64,000 nt of DNA from Saprospiraceae bacterium. GTDB lineage: Bacteria; Bacteroidota; Bacteroidia; Chitinophagales; Saprospiraceae. The position numbers and the translations under genes are program-made. Location of the stretch: the NCBI GenBank assembly GCA_016710265.1, contig JADJJL010000001.1, forward strand, positions 682,001-746,000, in the 5' to 3' direction. Numbering within the stretch: position 1 is the stretch's first letter; the number at the start of each line of letters is the position of its first letter. The notes under the pieces are model-generated. The model made no database searches. It worked only from the letters and a program-made list of their open reading frames with translations, and was not told the origin of the DNA. Of the stretch, positions 8,041 to 18,700 are shown piece after piece.

Positions 8041-11000
8041 TACAAAAGAAATATTTTTACTCAATCCATTTAATAAAATACATCTCAACTGATAAACTCC
8101 AGAAATCAAATTGCTTGCTGGAATACTAATTACATTTTGTCCTGATTGTATTTTAATATTTTGAAGTTCCTTCCCGTTGAGATCGTAAATAATCAATCGA
8201 TTTATTGCACTTCCCTTTTCTGATAAATTGATATTAATTAAATCTCCAACTGGAACTGGCCTTAAACTAATTCCAATCTCATTAATATCATCTGTAGAGG
8301 TACTGCCTTCTGTGAGCACAAGATTGTCAATTGCGATCAAATCACTTTTTTCTAAATCAATTTCCCCGACAAAGTCCAACTTTAAACTCAAGCAAAGCTT
8401 TTGTATTTCTACAAGAGTAGTGCTATCAGGTAATTTTCTGGATATTTTTTCAACCTTATTGCGTTCCGTTTCAGGAAGCATGATTATGTCTGATTTTAAA
8501 ATTTGACCTCTGTTATTTCTGTATATCAGACGACACATGGAGCCAAATCGATCATCGAAACCATAAGTAGATAAATATAAATCCCCTAAATTCTGATACA
8601 AGTCAAATTCAATATGAGGATTGATCATGCCTTGTGTATTCGCACAAAGAAAAGTAGACGTAATATAATTGACATTACTATTCATAAAAAAATCCGGCTC
8701 TGGGTTTCCGTTCACCCGCAATCCTCCACCAGATTCAAAAATGCTGCTTCCATACACGTGAAATGCATCTGAATTTAATTTAGGCTGGTAAATAAAATTA
8801 TAATACGAAAATGGCTCGGATCTAATTTGTAACTTTTCAGTATTGTAGGTTTGATTCGTAAATGTTTCTGGTTCATCCTTAAAAGTGAAATCCGTATATA
8901 CTATTTGAAATTGAGAAACATTGTTGGTGGAGTCTGAGTCTGGATTCCACATTAATCTTGCTACTACATTTTTAACCCCTAAAAATGTCCTCGGAATGAT
9001 AAAAGCGGGAGGTCTAAATTGAGCTCCAGGATAAACGGACCTTTCATTTTTAAAGAAATATACGGCAATGCTGTCGTCGAATTTCATTTCTAAAACAAAT
9101 TGACTTCCCAATGGAACTACCGTACATCCATTATTGACAGCCACCAATGAAGCTCTGTATCCAGCATTTAAATCAGGGCAACTATTTCCTGTCACAGTCA
9201 TTCTTTGTATATTAAAATCATTTGAAGCCGCATTGAGATTTCTTGTCACAAAGAAAGTATAGCTATGATTAGATGTGTCAGAATCAAAATAATCTAACAA
9301 TTTAATTGTAAGTCGAACGGCCCCTTGTCTATTTACAATGGGCAAGCTACTGAAATCAAAAGAAAAATAATCCCCTGGTAACACATCGTGGTCCACAATA
9401 ATCTCTTCCACGACAGCCGCTAAATTATCCATTTGATAACTGATCGATAATTTTGTACCTGCTAAAATGATTTGATTACAACTGTGATTAATGATTCTTG
9501 AAGGTAACTCGACAATACCATCTTTACAAATATTAAAAAGTGTGCGTTCAGTTACCAACTGCAAATCACCTTCCAAAGTATTGCTTCCAATTCCTACAGC
9601 TTTCCATGCTTCAGCAACATTGTTGTATTGTTCCGAACACAATCCCCACCATTGAGAGAGCATCTGAAGGGACATGTTACGTGCATCTGCGTAATTTGAA
9701 GTAGGTGTTAAATAATCTCTCAATAGATGGTAGGCAACCATAGTAGCAGTATCTACACCCATTGCACGTACTTTAAAATCCTTATTCCCTTCATTCTTTC
9801 CTTCTCCACCGGTACAAAGCAGATAATACCAATAATTTAAAACTCCACTATTGGAATGTACGCCTCCATTGTCTCCACTACCTGAATTCCAAAATTTACC
9901 TCTGTAATATTTTGGATTGCTAAATTTGTTGGGATTCTCCATACTCCTTATAGCTTGTGCAGGATCGACATAAATTTTATTCCCCAAAAGCCAATTAAAC
10001 TGCGCCTGATCATAGTCATACTCCACTGCTTTTCCAAATATATCACTAAACGCTTCGTTCAATGCGCCAGATTCGTAAAGGTACTCTAGCCCTGCTGTAA
10101 ATTGAGTTACTCCATGGCCATATTCGTGTGCAACGATATCTATACTTGTAAAAGGTTTTAAACTGATACCATTTCCTAATCCAAAGTTTAAAGTTTTCAA
10201 ATTAGAATCCCAAAATGCATTATTGTAAATTCCCGTATCCAATAGAATCGCGTTTGTTAAAATATTCTGATCATCTATTCCATTCCTTCCAAACCTATTT
10301 TTAAAATAATCGTAGGTAGATTGCAATCCCCAAAATAAATCATAAGCCCCATTTATTTGATCGTTACTTCCTTCAATCCATGTGTTGTCATCATCATTGT
10401 AAAATTGGCCACTCACACTTCTTACTTGGACTCCATTACCCCGACTTAAATCTTTGGTGATGTATTGACCATTTTCAATTTCAGTTTCAATTTCTTGTTC
10501 ACCATGAAACAAAGTATGCATCTTGCCTTTCTCCCCTCCACAACTCATCATTAAATCCATGTTTAGAATTAATGCTCCGCTGTTCGCGTCTACAAATATT
10601 TTGCGAATATCGTGTGGTTTCTCTTCATGTATATGGACCATCCAAGCAAGTTTATATTCTCCACCATGCTCTGGATAATTTTCATTAATGACCACCAATG
10701 ATGGCTGTTGATCTTCTTCACTCCTTATATTGATGTCCTTTTTTGCAGGAATTCCTGCATATTTTTTGGCCAGTCCAATGGCCTGAATTGGAGAGGTATT
10801 GGAAGGCTGTAACACACCAATTTCAGATGCAGCTCGACCTGTTATTGATAATATTTTTTCATTTTTAGCATGGACGATTAACTGAGCTCCAATCACTGGA
10901 TAACCATCAAAGTACTGTTGAATTCTATCATGTTGAATTCCATAAGGATCCAAATAAGAATTTGTATGGGTCCAATTAGATTCAATGCCAAATTTTGAAT

Positions 11001-11169
11001 TTAACAAAGAAGCTACATTGCTCTGAGAATAAGTGATCGGTTCTTTTGTATTCAATAAAAAATGCTCAATGTGTTGTGGGTTATTTCGGATAAGATTTGC
11101 TTCATTTTGAGCGTTCATTTTGACAAATATAAAATTGAAAACTACTAGACCAATTACAATGTGTTTCAT
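8032..11169 (-). CDS. Secreted M4 (thermolysin-like) metalloprotease with T9SS type A sorting domain
   Basis: This is a 1045-aa exported zinc endopeptidase. In order it has a signal peptide (about residues 1-20, ending MNAQ), an FTP propeptide domain (about 45-110), a PepSY domain (about 125-205) and the M4 catalytic core with HEYGH (about 345-349) and the third zinc ligand Glu in GALNEAFSD (about 370). There follows the alpha-helical M4 domain with the GGVHSNSGVLNYWYYLL stretch, a long region of Ig/CARDB-like beta strands, and a C-terminal type A sorting domain from about 965 (LRPVPVGDLININL ... GVYQLRCILL). The sorting domain implies passage through the type IX secretion system to the surface or medium. 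It is monocistronic with its own TAACTTTG promoter. Confidence 0.95.
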   Translation of the reverse strand: MKHIVIGLVVFNFIFVKMNAQNEANLIRNNPQHIEHFLLNTKEPITYSQSNVASLLNSKFGIESNWTHTNSYLDPYGIQHDRIQQYFDGYPVIGAQLIVHAKNEKILSITGRAASEIGVLQPSNTSPIQAIGLAKKYAGIPAKKDINIRSEEDQQPSLVVINENYPEHGGEYKLAWMVHIHEEKPHDIRKIFVDANSGALILNMDLMMSCGGEKGKMHTLFHGEQEIETEIENGQYITKDLSRGNGVQVRSVSGQFYNDDDNTWIEGSNDQINGAYDLFWGLQSTYDYFKNRFGRNGIDDQNILTNAILLDTGIYNNAFWDSNLKTLNFGLGNGISLKPFTSIDIVAHEYGHGVTQFTAGLEYLYESGALNEAFSDIFGKAVEYDYDQAQFNWLLGNKIYVDPAQAIRSMENPNKFSNPKYYRGKFWNSGSGDNGGVHSNSGVLNYWYYLLCTGGEGKNEGNKDFKVRAMGVDTATMVAYHLLRDYLTPTSNYADARNMSLQMLSQWWGLCSEQYNNVAEAWKAVGIGSNTLEGDLQLVTERTLFNICKDGIVELPSRIINHSCNQIILAGTKLSISYQMDNLAAVVEEIIVDHDVLPGDYFSFDFSSLPIVNRQGAVRLTIKLLDYFDSDTSNHSYTFFVTRNLNAASNDFNIQRMTVTGNSCPDLNAGYRASLVAVNNGCTVVPLGSQFVLEMKFDDSIAVYFFKNERSVYPGAQFRPPAFIIPRTFLGVKNVVARLMWNPDSDSTNNVSQFQIVYTDFTFKDEPETFTNQTYNTEKLQIRSEPFSYYNFIYQPKLNSDAFHVYGSSIFESGGGLRVNGNPEPDFFMNSNVNYITSTFLCANTQGMINPHIEFDLYQNLGDLYLSTYGFDDRFGSMCRLIYRNNRGQILKSDIIMLPETERNKVEKISRKLPDSTTLVEIQKLCLSLKLDFVGEIDLEKSDLIAIDNLVLTEGSTSTDDINEIGISLRPVPVGDLININLSEKGSAINRLIIYDLNGKELQNIKIQSGQNVISIPASNLISGVYQLRCILLNGLSKNISFVKL

Positions 11170-11187
11170 TGTTTAACTATTTTAGCT

Positions 11188-11195
11188 CAAAGTTA
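11188..11195 (-). promoter_or_regulatory. Bacteroidota -7 promoter element (TAACTTTG)
   Basis: On the minus strand TAACTTTG matches the consensus TAnnTTTG and lies 18 nt before the protease start codon. No clear TTTG element about 20 nt further upstream is visible. Confidence 0.6.
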
Positions 11196-11241
11196 TAAAA
11201 TTAATGGAGTAATATCTTTAATTTGCCAACTAATTCGGCAA

Positions 11242-11592
11242 TTAAGCTCTTTCGTCTTTTGCTTCAAATCGAACAAAACCCGGTCCTCCCAATACAGGCC
11301 ATTTGGTTATCCTACAAACGCAGGATTGAATATGCGGGAAATTTTCAAGAATGGATTTATTAACTTTTAATGCCAAATTTTCAATTAGACCCTCTTGTTG
11401 GTGCATAATTTGTTGGACTAATTGATAAACATCCACATAATCCGCCGTTTGTGAAAGTTTGATAGGATACTCCAAATCAGACTGAATCTCCAGTCTAAGA
11501 TCCAACTTAAATTCCTGAGGAACAAACTCTTCCAAATTGTACAAACCATGACAAACCTTAAACAGCAAGTCATTTATTTCAATCACACGCAT
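11242..11592 (-). CDS. folB: Dihydroneopterin aldolase
   Basis: FolB converts 7,8-dihydroneopterin to 6-hydroxymethyl-dihydropterin in folate synthesis. The 116-aa protein has the family pattern: the N-terminal strand VIEINDLLFKVCHGLYNLEE with the conserved Glu, a central TADYVDVYQLV segment, GLIENLALKV, and a C-terminal RITKWPVLGG with the catalytic Lys. The usual length is about 118-125 aa, so it is complete. It stands between the protease and the divergent parE gene. No other folate gene is nearby. Confidence 0.85.
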   Translation of the reverse strand: MRVIEINDLLFKVCHGLYNLEEFVPQEFKLDLRLEIQSDLEYPIKLSQTADYVDVYQLVQQIMHQQEGLIENLALKVNKSILENFPHIQSCVCRITKWPVLGGPGFVRFEAKDERA

Positions 11593-11683
11593 AGGCTTTA
11601 TAAATTAAGACTCAATGATAAGAAATAAATGAATATGTAAGCTCGAATCTATTAATCAAATTAAAAAATACTCTAATATGTTC

Positions 11684-11691
11684 TATCTTTG
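11684..11691 (+). promoter_or_regulatory. Bacteroidota -7 promoter element (TATCTTTG)
   Basis: A perfect TAnnTTTG match, 20 nt before the parE start codon, which gives a short leader. The same octamer occurs before dedA and hppA. Confidence 0.75.
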
Positions 11692-11711
11692 CAGGACCCA
11701 ATACAAAAATA

Positions 11712-13592
11712 ATGGCATTACAGAATAGTTATACTGAAGAAAATATCAAATCTCTTGATTGGAAAGAACACATTCGTTTGCGCCCGGGAATGTACATCGG
11801 AAAATTGGGGGACGGTAGCCATATAGATGATGGAATCTATATTTTATTAAAAGAAGTCATAGACAATTGCATCGATGAATATGTAATGGGATATGGCAAG
11901 GAAATCGAAATTGAAATTCAGGAAGGTTTGGTCCGAATTAGAGATTATGGAAGGGGAATACCTTTAGGGAAAGTTGTAGACTGTGTTTCCCAAATAAATA
12001 CCGGAGGAAAATATGATTCAAAAGCATTTAAAAAATCTGTCGGTCTCAATGGAGTCGGAACCAAAGCAGTCAATGCTTTATCAGAATATTTTATGGTTCA
12101 ATCTGTCAGGGAAAATAAAGCCAAAAAAGCAGAATTTATCAGAGGTTCCATTTCCAAAGATTACAACATTAAATCCATAGACGATGTAAATGGAACCGTC
12201 ATTGAATTTAGACCAGACCATAAAATATTTCCTAAGTATCGATTTATTCAGGAATTTGTGGAGAGCAGAATTTGGAATTACGCTTATTTAAATGCAGGCC
12301 TGAGAATTCATTTTAATGGTAAAACCTACCTTTCAAAAAATGGTCTGAAGGACATGCTTGAAAGGCGAACTGAAAGTGAAACTTTGCATTATCCTATTAT
12401 TCATCTAAAAGGAGATGACATAGAAGCGGTGATTACCCATGGCAATCAATATGGAGAACAATACTACAGTTTTGTAAATGGACAATACACTTCTATGGGT
12501 GGAACGCATCTAAATTTTTTTAGAGAAGCCATAGTCAAAACGGTCAGAGATTTTTATAAAAAAGATTTTGATGTAAAAGATATACATACCGGAATTATTG
12601 GTGCAATTTCTGTAAGAATTGAGGAACCTGTCTTTGAATCCCAAACCAAAACCAAACTTGGTTCCAATACCATTTCTCCGGAAGGCGCATCTCTTAGGTC
12701 TTTTATTATGGATTTCGTCTGCAAGGAATTGGACAATTATTTACATAAAGATCCAGAGGCAGCAAAAGAAATGTTGTCCAGAATTCTACAATCTGAAAGA
12801 GAAAGAAAAGAAATCGCTGGAATAAAAAAATTGGCCAATCAAAGAGCTAAAAAAGCCAATCTGCACAATAAAAAATTAAGAGACTGTAGAGCGCATCTTA
12901 CAGATACTAAAGCCAAACAAGAACTTCGTGACAATACCACTCTTTTCATAACAGAAGGTGACTCTGCAAGTGGATCCATCACAAAATCAAGAAATGTCGA
13001 AACACAAGCAGTCTTCAGCTTGAGAGGGAAACCACTGAATTGTTATGGAATGACTAAAAAAATAGTCTATGAGAATGAAGAACTCAACTTACTCCAACAT
13101 GCTTTAGACATTGAAGATGGTATAGAAAATCTCCGTTTTAATAAGGTCGTGATTGCCACCGATGCGGATGTGGATGGAATGCACATTCGACTTTTGTTGC
13201 TTACTTTTTTTCTTCAATTTTTTCCTGAAATTGTGAGAAGAGGACATCTATTTATTTTAGACACTCCGCTGTTTCGTGTGAGGGATAAAAAACAAACATT
13301 TTATTGTTATTCTGAAAAAGAAAAACAAGATGCAATTAAAGCTTTAAGAGGAAAGGCTGAAATAACGAGATTTAAAGGATTGGGAGAAATTTCACCGGAT
13401 GAGTTTGGAAATTTTATTGGCCCTGATATACGATTAGAACCTGTTGTTTTAAATGAAGATTCTCATATTGAAACGATCCTTTCTTATTACATGGGTAAAA
13501 ATACACCCGACAGACAAGATTTTATCATTAATAGTTTAAGGGTAGATTTAGATCAAATTAAACCAGAAGAATTAGAAATGGCGGAAGCTTAA
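11712..13592 (+). CDS. parE: DNA topoisomerase IV subunit B (ParE)
   Basis: This is the ATPase subunit of a type IIA topoisomerase that decatenates replicated chromosomes. It has the GHKL ATP-binding domain ([10 protein letters not shown] near residue 50, [19 protein letters not shown]), the transducer domain with the QTKTKLG switch lysine, and the TOPRIM domain with EGDSASG and DADVDGMHI. The length of 626 aa fits ParE or the shorter GyrB type. The N-terminus [21 protein letters not shown] resembles the ParE group of Bacteroidota rather than GyrB. The subunit A gene, which often follows directly, is not next to it. Its own promoter lies 20 nt upstream. Confidence 0.9.
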   Translation: MALQNSYTEENIKSLDWKEHIRLRPGMYIGKLGDGSHIDDGIYILLKEVIDNCIDEYVMGYGKEIEIEIQEGLVRIRDYGRGIPLGKVVDCVSQINTGGKYDSKAFKKSVGLNGVGTKAVNALSEYFMVQSVRENKAKKAEFIRGSISKDYNIKSIDDVNGTVIEFRPDHKIFPKYRFIQEFVESRIWNYAYLNAGLRIHFNGKTYLSKNGLKDMLERRTESETLHYPIIHLKGDDIEAVITHGNQYGEQYYSFVNGQYTSMGGTHLNFFREAIVKTVRDFYKKDFDVKDIHTGIIGAISVRIEEPVFESQTKTKLGSNTISPEGASLRSFIMDFVCKELDNYLHKDPEAAKEMLSRILQSERERKEIAGIKKLANQRAKKANLHNKKLRDCRAHLTDTKAKQELRDNTTLFITEGDSASGSITKSRNVETQAVFSLRGKPLNCYGMTKKIVYENEELNLLQHALDIEDGIENLRFNKVVIATDADVDGMHIRLLLLTFFLQFFPEIVRRGHLFILDTPLFRVRDKKQTFYCYSEKEKQDAIKALRGKAEITRFKGLGEISPDEFGNFIGPDIRLEPVVLNEDSHIETILSYYMGKNTPDRQDFIINSLRVDLDQIKPEELEMAEA

Positions 13593-13633
13593 ATCTTGCC
13601 ATTCTTTGTAAATAAAATCGAAGATGATTGGCT

Positions 13634-14032
13634 TTAAGAAATAAATTTCTCAGAAATTTTTCGGGCAATTTCTTGCATTTCTGCATCTTCTATTTCTAAT
13701 CGATGGTTGCTAAAATTAAGATCGTTTATTTTTTTTAATGGGACTAAATGAACATGGGCATGAGGCACTTCAAGGCCTATGACGGCCATTCCTATTTTAA
13801 TACAAGGAATTACTTCTTTTAAAGATTTTGACATTCTTCTTGTAAAATCCATGAGTTCATTGTATTCTCTTTCAGGAAGATCAAAAATATAATCAATCTC
13901 CATTTTTGGTACAACGAGTACATGTCCTTTCATCAATGGTTTTACATCCAGGAACGCAAAGCAATCATCATTTTCTGCAATTTTATAACAAGGTATTTCA
14001 CCTAAAATGATTCTGCTAAACAAACTAGCCAT
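13634..14032 (-). CDS. HIT family nucleotide-binding protein
   Basis: This is a 132-aa histidine-triad protein. Such proteins hydrolyse nucleoside phosphoramidates or related AMP conjugates in the cytoplasm. The signature is HAHVHLVP near residues 96-103, preceded by KGHVLVVPK. The N-terminus SLFSRIILGEIPCYKIAEND is typical of bacterial HinT-like proteins. It starts 2 nt after the greA stop codon, so it is co-transcribed with greA, an arrangement often seen in Bacteroidota. Confidence 0.93.
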   Translation of the reverse strand: MASLFSRIILGEIPCYKIAENDDCFAFLDVKPLMKGHVLVVPKMEIDYIFDLPEREYNELMDFTRRMSKSLKEVIPCIKIGMAVIGLEVPHAHVHLVPLKKINDLNFSNHRLEIEDAEMQEIARKISEKFIS

Positions 14033-14034
14033 AT

Positions 14035-14508
14035 CTATGCAGTTATTTCAAGGATTTCAAAAGTAAGTAAGCCCGCCGGTGTTTGAATACTTGCCTGATC
14101 TCCCACTTTTTTACCCAATAAACCTTGTCCAATGGGGGAAGTGGCGGAAATTTTAGAGGCTTTCAGGTCTGCTTCAGCTTCAGAAACAATTTTGTAAATG
14201 ACCTCCTTTTTGGTTTTGTGGTTGAGTACTTTGACATTGGTTAAGACAACTACTTTTGAGGTGTCTATTGTGGATTCATCGATGATCCTTACATTCATCA
14301 ATTTCTTGTCCAATTCATTAATTTTTAGCTCAAGCATACCTTGTGCATCTTTGGCAGCATGATATTCCGCATTTTCTGATAAATCTCCTTTTTCCCGTGC
14401 TTCAGCAATGGCTCTGGCAACTTCTTGTCTACCTGAAGTTTTTAATAGATCAAGCTCACCTTTCAATTTGTCATAACCCTCTTGGGTCATATAATTGATA
14501 TTGGACAT
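14035..14508 (-). CDS. greA: Transcription elongation factor GreA
   Basis: GreA rescues backtracked RNA polymerase by stimulating transcript cleavage. The 157-aa protein has the N-terminal coiled coil with the acidic tip (AIAEAREKGDLSENAEYHAAK, about residues 33-53) and the C-terminal FKBP-like domain ending SPIGQGLLGKKVGDQASIQTPAG. The length matches E. coli GreA (158 aa). It leads the greA-HIT operon. A terminator hairpin lies between it and the PorV-family gene upstream, so the two units are separate. Confidence 0.97.
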   Translation of the reverse strand: MSNINYMTQEGYDKLKGELDLLKTSGRQEVARAIAEAREKGDLSENAEYHAAKDAQGMLELKINELDKKLMNVRIIDESTIDTSKVVVLTNVKVLNHKTKKEVIYKIVSEAEADLKASKISATSPIGQGLLGKKVGDQASIQTPAGLLTFEILEITA

Positions 14509-14534
14509 AATTCAGTTGTTTTAAATAAAAAAAG

Positions 14535-14572
14535 AAAGAACGTTTTCCACCATCAAGGAGAAAACGTTCTTT
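14535..14572 (-). terminator. Rho-independent terminator after the PorV-family gene
   Basis: Read on the minus strand, AAAGAACGTTTTC pairs perfectly with GAAAACGTTCTTT across a 12-nt loop and is followed by CTTTTTTT. It ends the receptor/cargo/PorV block and insulates greA. Confidence 0.85.
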
Positions 14573-14638
14573 TAATAATCGAACTAATTAAATATAACCT
14601 ATAACTAAGGATTAAAGTTCAAAATTCGTGGTGGGCGC

Positions 14639-15679
14639 TTAGAAGTTTAGTCCTAAACCTATGGCATGAGACCCTTGAAATGGATTTGAATGCCTATATC
14701 CGTAGTCTATGCTCAGAATATTGTTTCCTTTTTTGTCCATTGGGAAATTTAAACTAGCCCCGGCAGCAAGACCGGTAAATGCATTGTCTTCTGCGCCCGC
14801 AGAATCCCCTATGTCGTAACTGTAGGAAGCCCTTAAGCCGAAAACATCCCTAAACATTATTTCTGCACCCACTCCAATGACATCTCTTCCAAAAGAATTA
14901 GAGGTAAAATTAGCCACTGGGCCAATGATGAAGTCGTTTCCAACATAAAAATCATAGGCCAATCCCAAATGCAATAAAGAAGGAAGTTCAAATCTAGACA
15001 AACGGACATCGTAAGTTAACCTTGTGCCTTCCGGGCTGGTCAACTGAGTGGAAAGTCCATCTCCACTAAATCTCATAGGGCTACCAACATTGCGAATTGC
15101 TATTCCCATTTTAAAATTATTTCTTGGACCGGTCACATACTGAACCCCTCCATCAATACCAAAACCAAAGGCACTTAAGTCAGAAATGGTCTCAGCAACT
15201 CCGCGAACCAAAATTCCAACAGATACTTTTTCACCAAAATTATGCGAATAACCAAGTCCTATATTGAAAAAATTTGGTTTGTAAGTTGCACCGGTTCCTT
15301 CCGGAGCAGCCGTGGTAGTAACTCTAATTTCTCCTAAATCCAAGGCCATAAGCTCAATACCAAATGCACCATTTTCACCAACCTTGTTGACATACCCAAA
15401 TGAGTTTACAGAAACTCCACTTGGAACCAACCATCTGGTGTGACCCACTCTAGCTTCAGATTTTTTAATTCGGCCCATACCGGCCACATTTACTCTTAAT
15501 GCTTCTACGCCACTGCAATAGGCTGCATTGTGGCTATTCATGGCCATCCCTTTTGCCCAAGGATTAATGAGTAATTCATAAGCGCCAGCTTCCCCTTGAC
15601 GATCGGGATTACCAGCAAACGCATTTGAAAGAAAGCAAATGCTTAATGTGAAAATTAAAAATGGTATAATTTTTTTCAT
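14639..15679 (-). CDS. PorV/PorQ family outer-membrane protein
   Basis: This is a predicted outer-membrane beta-barrel of the PorV/PorQ family (FadL-like fold). PorV proteins carry T9SS cargo between the translocon and the attachment complex; PorQ belongs to the same machinery. Signal peptide about residues 1-22 (IIPFLIFTLSICFLSNAFAG). The first mature segment GEAGAYELLINPWAKGMAMN and the SGVEALRVNVAGMG segment are family hallmarks, followed by alternating strands and a terminal barrel strand AIGLGLNF. An upstream TTG at 15688 keeps the frame open, but ATG 15679 is preferred. It follows the 1370-aa cargo-like gene and the TonB receptor on the same strand, suggesting a dedicated role for that cargo. 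Confidence 0.87.
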   Translation of the reverse strand: MKKIIPFLIFTLSICFLSNAFAGNPDRQGEAGAYELLINPWAKGMAMNSHNAAYCSGVEALRVNVAGMGRIKKSEARVGHTRWLVPSGVSVNSFGYVNKVGENGAFGIELMALDLGEIRVTTTAAPEGTGATYKPNFFNIGLGYSHNFGEKVSVGILVRGVAETISDLSAFGFGIDGGVQYVTGPRNNFKMGIAIRNVGSPMRFSGDGLSTQLTSPEGTRLTYDVRLSRFELPSLLHLGLAYDFYVGNDFIIGPVANFTSNSFGRDVIGVGAEIMFRDVFGLRASYSYDIGDSAGAEDNAFTGLAAGASLNFPMDKKGNNILSIDYGYRHSNPFQGSHAIGLGLNF

Positions 15680-15708
15680 TGTTTTCAATTTTATTGAGTT
15701 TTAGAAAA

Positions 15709-15734
15709 GCCAAAGAGCCCTAAGGCTCCTTGGC
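15709..15734 (-). terminator. Hairpin between cargo and PorV-family genes
   Basis: GCCAAAGAGCC and GGCTCCTTGGC pair over 11 positions with one mismatch and a 4-nt loop. Read on the minus strand it is followed by a short run of T (TTTTC). It may be a partial terminator or attenuator that lowers PorV-gene expression relative to the cargo gene, or it may protect the 3' end of a processed transcript. Confidence 0.55.
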
Positions 15735-15748
15735 AATTTTAAATAATT

Positions 15749-18700
15749 TTATAAACCAGATGGATCAAATTTTCTAGCCACACCAAACCATTTTACTATT
15801 TTTTCTGCGCCAGTTTCTGTTTCTTTAATGTAGATGAGGTACGCACCACTGGATATTGGAATCCCTCTAAAATTTGTCAAATCCCATTCTATATCAGGGC
15901 CAATTTGCCTTTCAGTAGCCCCTCTAAATTCACTTAGAATTTTGATTGGTTTTTCATCGCGATTGTATTCTTTGATAAATTTACCATCGATAGAATAAAT
16001 GGTGACTTTACATTTAGCTGGAAGGTTACTGATTTTTACAATGTTGCTGAATTGTCCTGATTCATAACTTGAAAAACCATAGTATGGATTAGGAACTACA
16101 TTTACATTATCCAATGCTTTCTCAAAATCCTCTTTACTAGATATGAGCGCGGCTTGTTTTCCTTCTACTTTAAAAGTATACATGTTATGACCTTTGTTAT
16201 CATTCGTTCCTACAGCTGATATATAAGGTTTATCTACTCTTAAACTTACTTTGTAATCGTTTGGAATGACTCCGGTTTCACCGGATCCAAGTGCATCGAG
16301 TTGAGTACCGGGAGCAAGCAATGCCATGGAGGTCCATGTAATAAAATCTCTGATGGCTCTGGTAATTAAAGCTGTACCCGTTCTCCTTCCAGGATTGGTG
16401 GTATTCGCTAAAAATGTTCTTAAAGTCCTGCACGAATCGTAAGTAGATTTGGTCACATAAATATAATGGTGACCGCCAAAAGCTAAACCAAGAAATGAGT
16501 TGTTCAAACCACAATTCGGGTCTAAAAACAACTGATCCGTTGGATTCCACATTAAATCATTACCAATATTTGTTTGGCCTAACATACATGGAGTTGCCAA
16601 TGGATTCACATCAGAGAAAAATGTATTTTCACCAAAGAAAATATTCAATCTACGACCTGTTTCCACATCGACTGCATAACCTGGGAACCAACCCATACCT
16701 GTTAATGGTCTTCCTCCTGCATCCAAATCACCATCTGGATCTGCATAGCCATCTCCATCTCGATCATACTTACCGACAGATGGTTTTGTTTTAAGTGAAA
16801 AGCTCTCACTACCAGTATTTGGTTCTGGGCCAGTAGCACCAGTAAAAATATCAAGGTTATTTTCATTCCAAGATTCCACCACCACACATCTTGACCACTT
16901 AGATTTGTCAGAAGTAAATACAATGTCCACATTGTTTAATGAGTCAATACGCATTTGTCCCGATGGTGTTCTATTGGCAGGAGTGGTAATAGTTGGAGTT
17001 AAAGGCATGGTATCTACGCAAAGTTTGTAAGGGTACCAAAATCCTCTATAATCATCTTTGCCCAATTTGCTGTACAATTCTAATGGATCTAATTCGTGTT
17101 GAGGAGAACCCAATGCAGTTTTAATAAAATCAACTCCTACAATTGGGAAATCTGCTTGTGCAATAAACCACTTCACACCATTTGGATTTTTATAAGTTGA
17201 TTCCAATCCCTCAGCTACGATACCATTGGTACCTCTGGTATCTCTTTCACTATATTCTGTTTGAACCATTGCCACAGAAATCCCAAGTTCACTGATGATC
17301 TGTTCATTAAAACGATTGATAGGACCAGTGGATTCAATTACTTTGGTCGGATCGGCCAAATTGCGTAAGGTCCAAGTGATTGGTGGATCTAATTTATTAT
17401 TGTCAGGAAAAGAGTCAACGAATCTAATTTCATATTCACCGTCCTTTACTTTTAATGGATTGACTATTTTGACTTCGATTGGAGCAGACCCCTCTTGATA
17501 ATCAATTTTACCATTAAAATTTCCGGTAAGAATCTGATCGTAAACATGTTCTTTTAACCTCACAAAATTACCGCCAATTCCTGCACCATCCCAACGAGTT
17601 ATTGGTAGTCCTTCACCGTAACCACCTTTAACATTTTCATAAATTTGAGGTCTTGGAATGACTACATAGGGTTTTCCATCTCCTGCAGCTCCAACATTCA
17701 ATCGACCTAAACAATACTGCATTCTTTGCCCAAAATTGTCTTTTACATCATAATCTTGATAATTATTATAGGCATATGCAACAGCTATGTAATAGTACTT
17801 TTTATGATTGATTAATGTTTTGTCCAACCCTAGTGCAAATAAATCTTCTTTTATATTAAAGCTATGTCTAATGCCTTCATCTTGTCCGACTACTTTTTCC
17901 ACCGGGTAATATACAACGGGATGGGTGGTACTTGGGTTAGGATTTTTGATGCCTATCCAATCCGTCAGCGTGGTAATTTTATTTTTTAAATCAAAATTGA
18001 CCAACTCTCTTACTTGTGATGGGTCATTAATGGTTCTGTCAGACAAGGAAACATCCGGACCTGAAACCTGGTAAATTCTATACCCTTCAAATCGATAAAG
18101 TGAGTCATAACCTGGAGGAATTCCTAATCCCTTTTCAAAATAACCCAAATTGAAATTGTTGGATCCAGGGTCATTACTTAACAAAAAGACAATTTCTTTA
18201 TCCAATTCTACAAAATCTACATCAGGAGCCGTAGGTCCATCTTTGATGTCAAAACAATTGTCAAATAAATCCTGACACAATTGGTCGGCTTTTAACAATT
18301 CATCCAAAGAAGGGCATGGATAAGTTTGATCCGGAACCCATGGAATTCCTATTATCAGCTCATTGACAGCCCCTGGTTCTAGACGCAATGGACCTGAAAC
18401 TTGTAAAGTCCTTCGATCACCTTCACCAGCAGCAGCAGTACACATGCTCCATCCTTGACCGTTATCGGGTCCACCTGGAAATGCATATTTGGTGATGGTT
18501 CCTCCACCACCGGGTATATAACCAATACCTCCATTGACCAATGGAGATCCATCTCTCCATTTTCCGGTTAAATACTGATAAAATTCAGTAGCACTGGTGG
18601 GGTCTTCCGTAGCTGTTGGATTAGAACCACCAAGTCCACGACCATTGTAATACATAAAATAAGACATACCCAATTCATCTCCAAACTCATCCAGTGGGCC

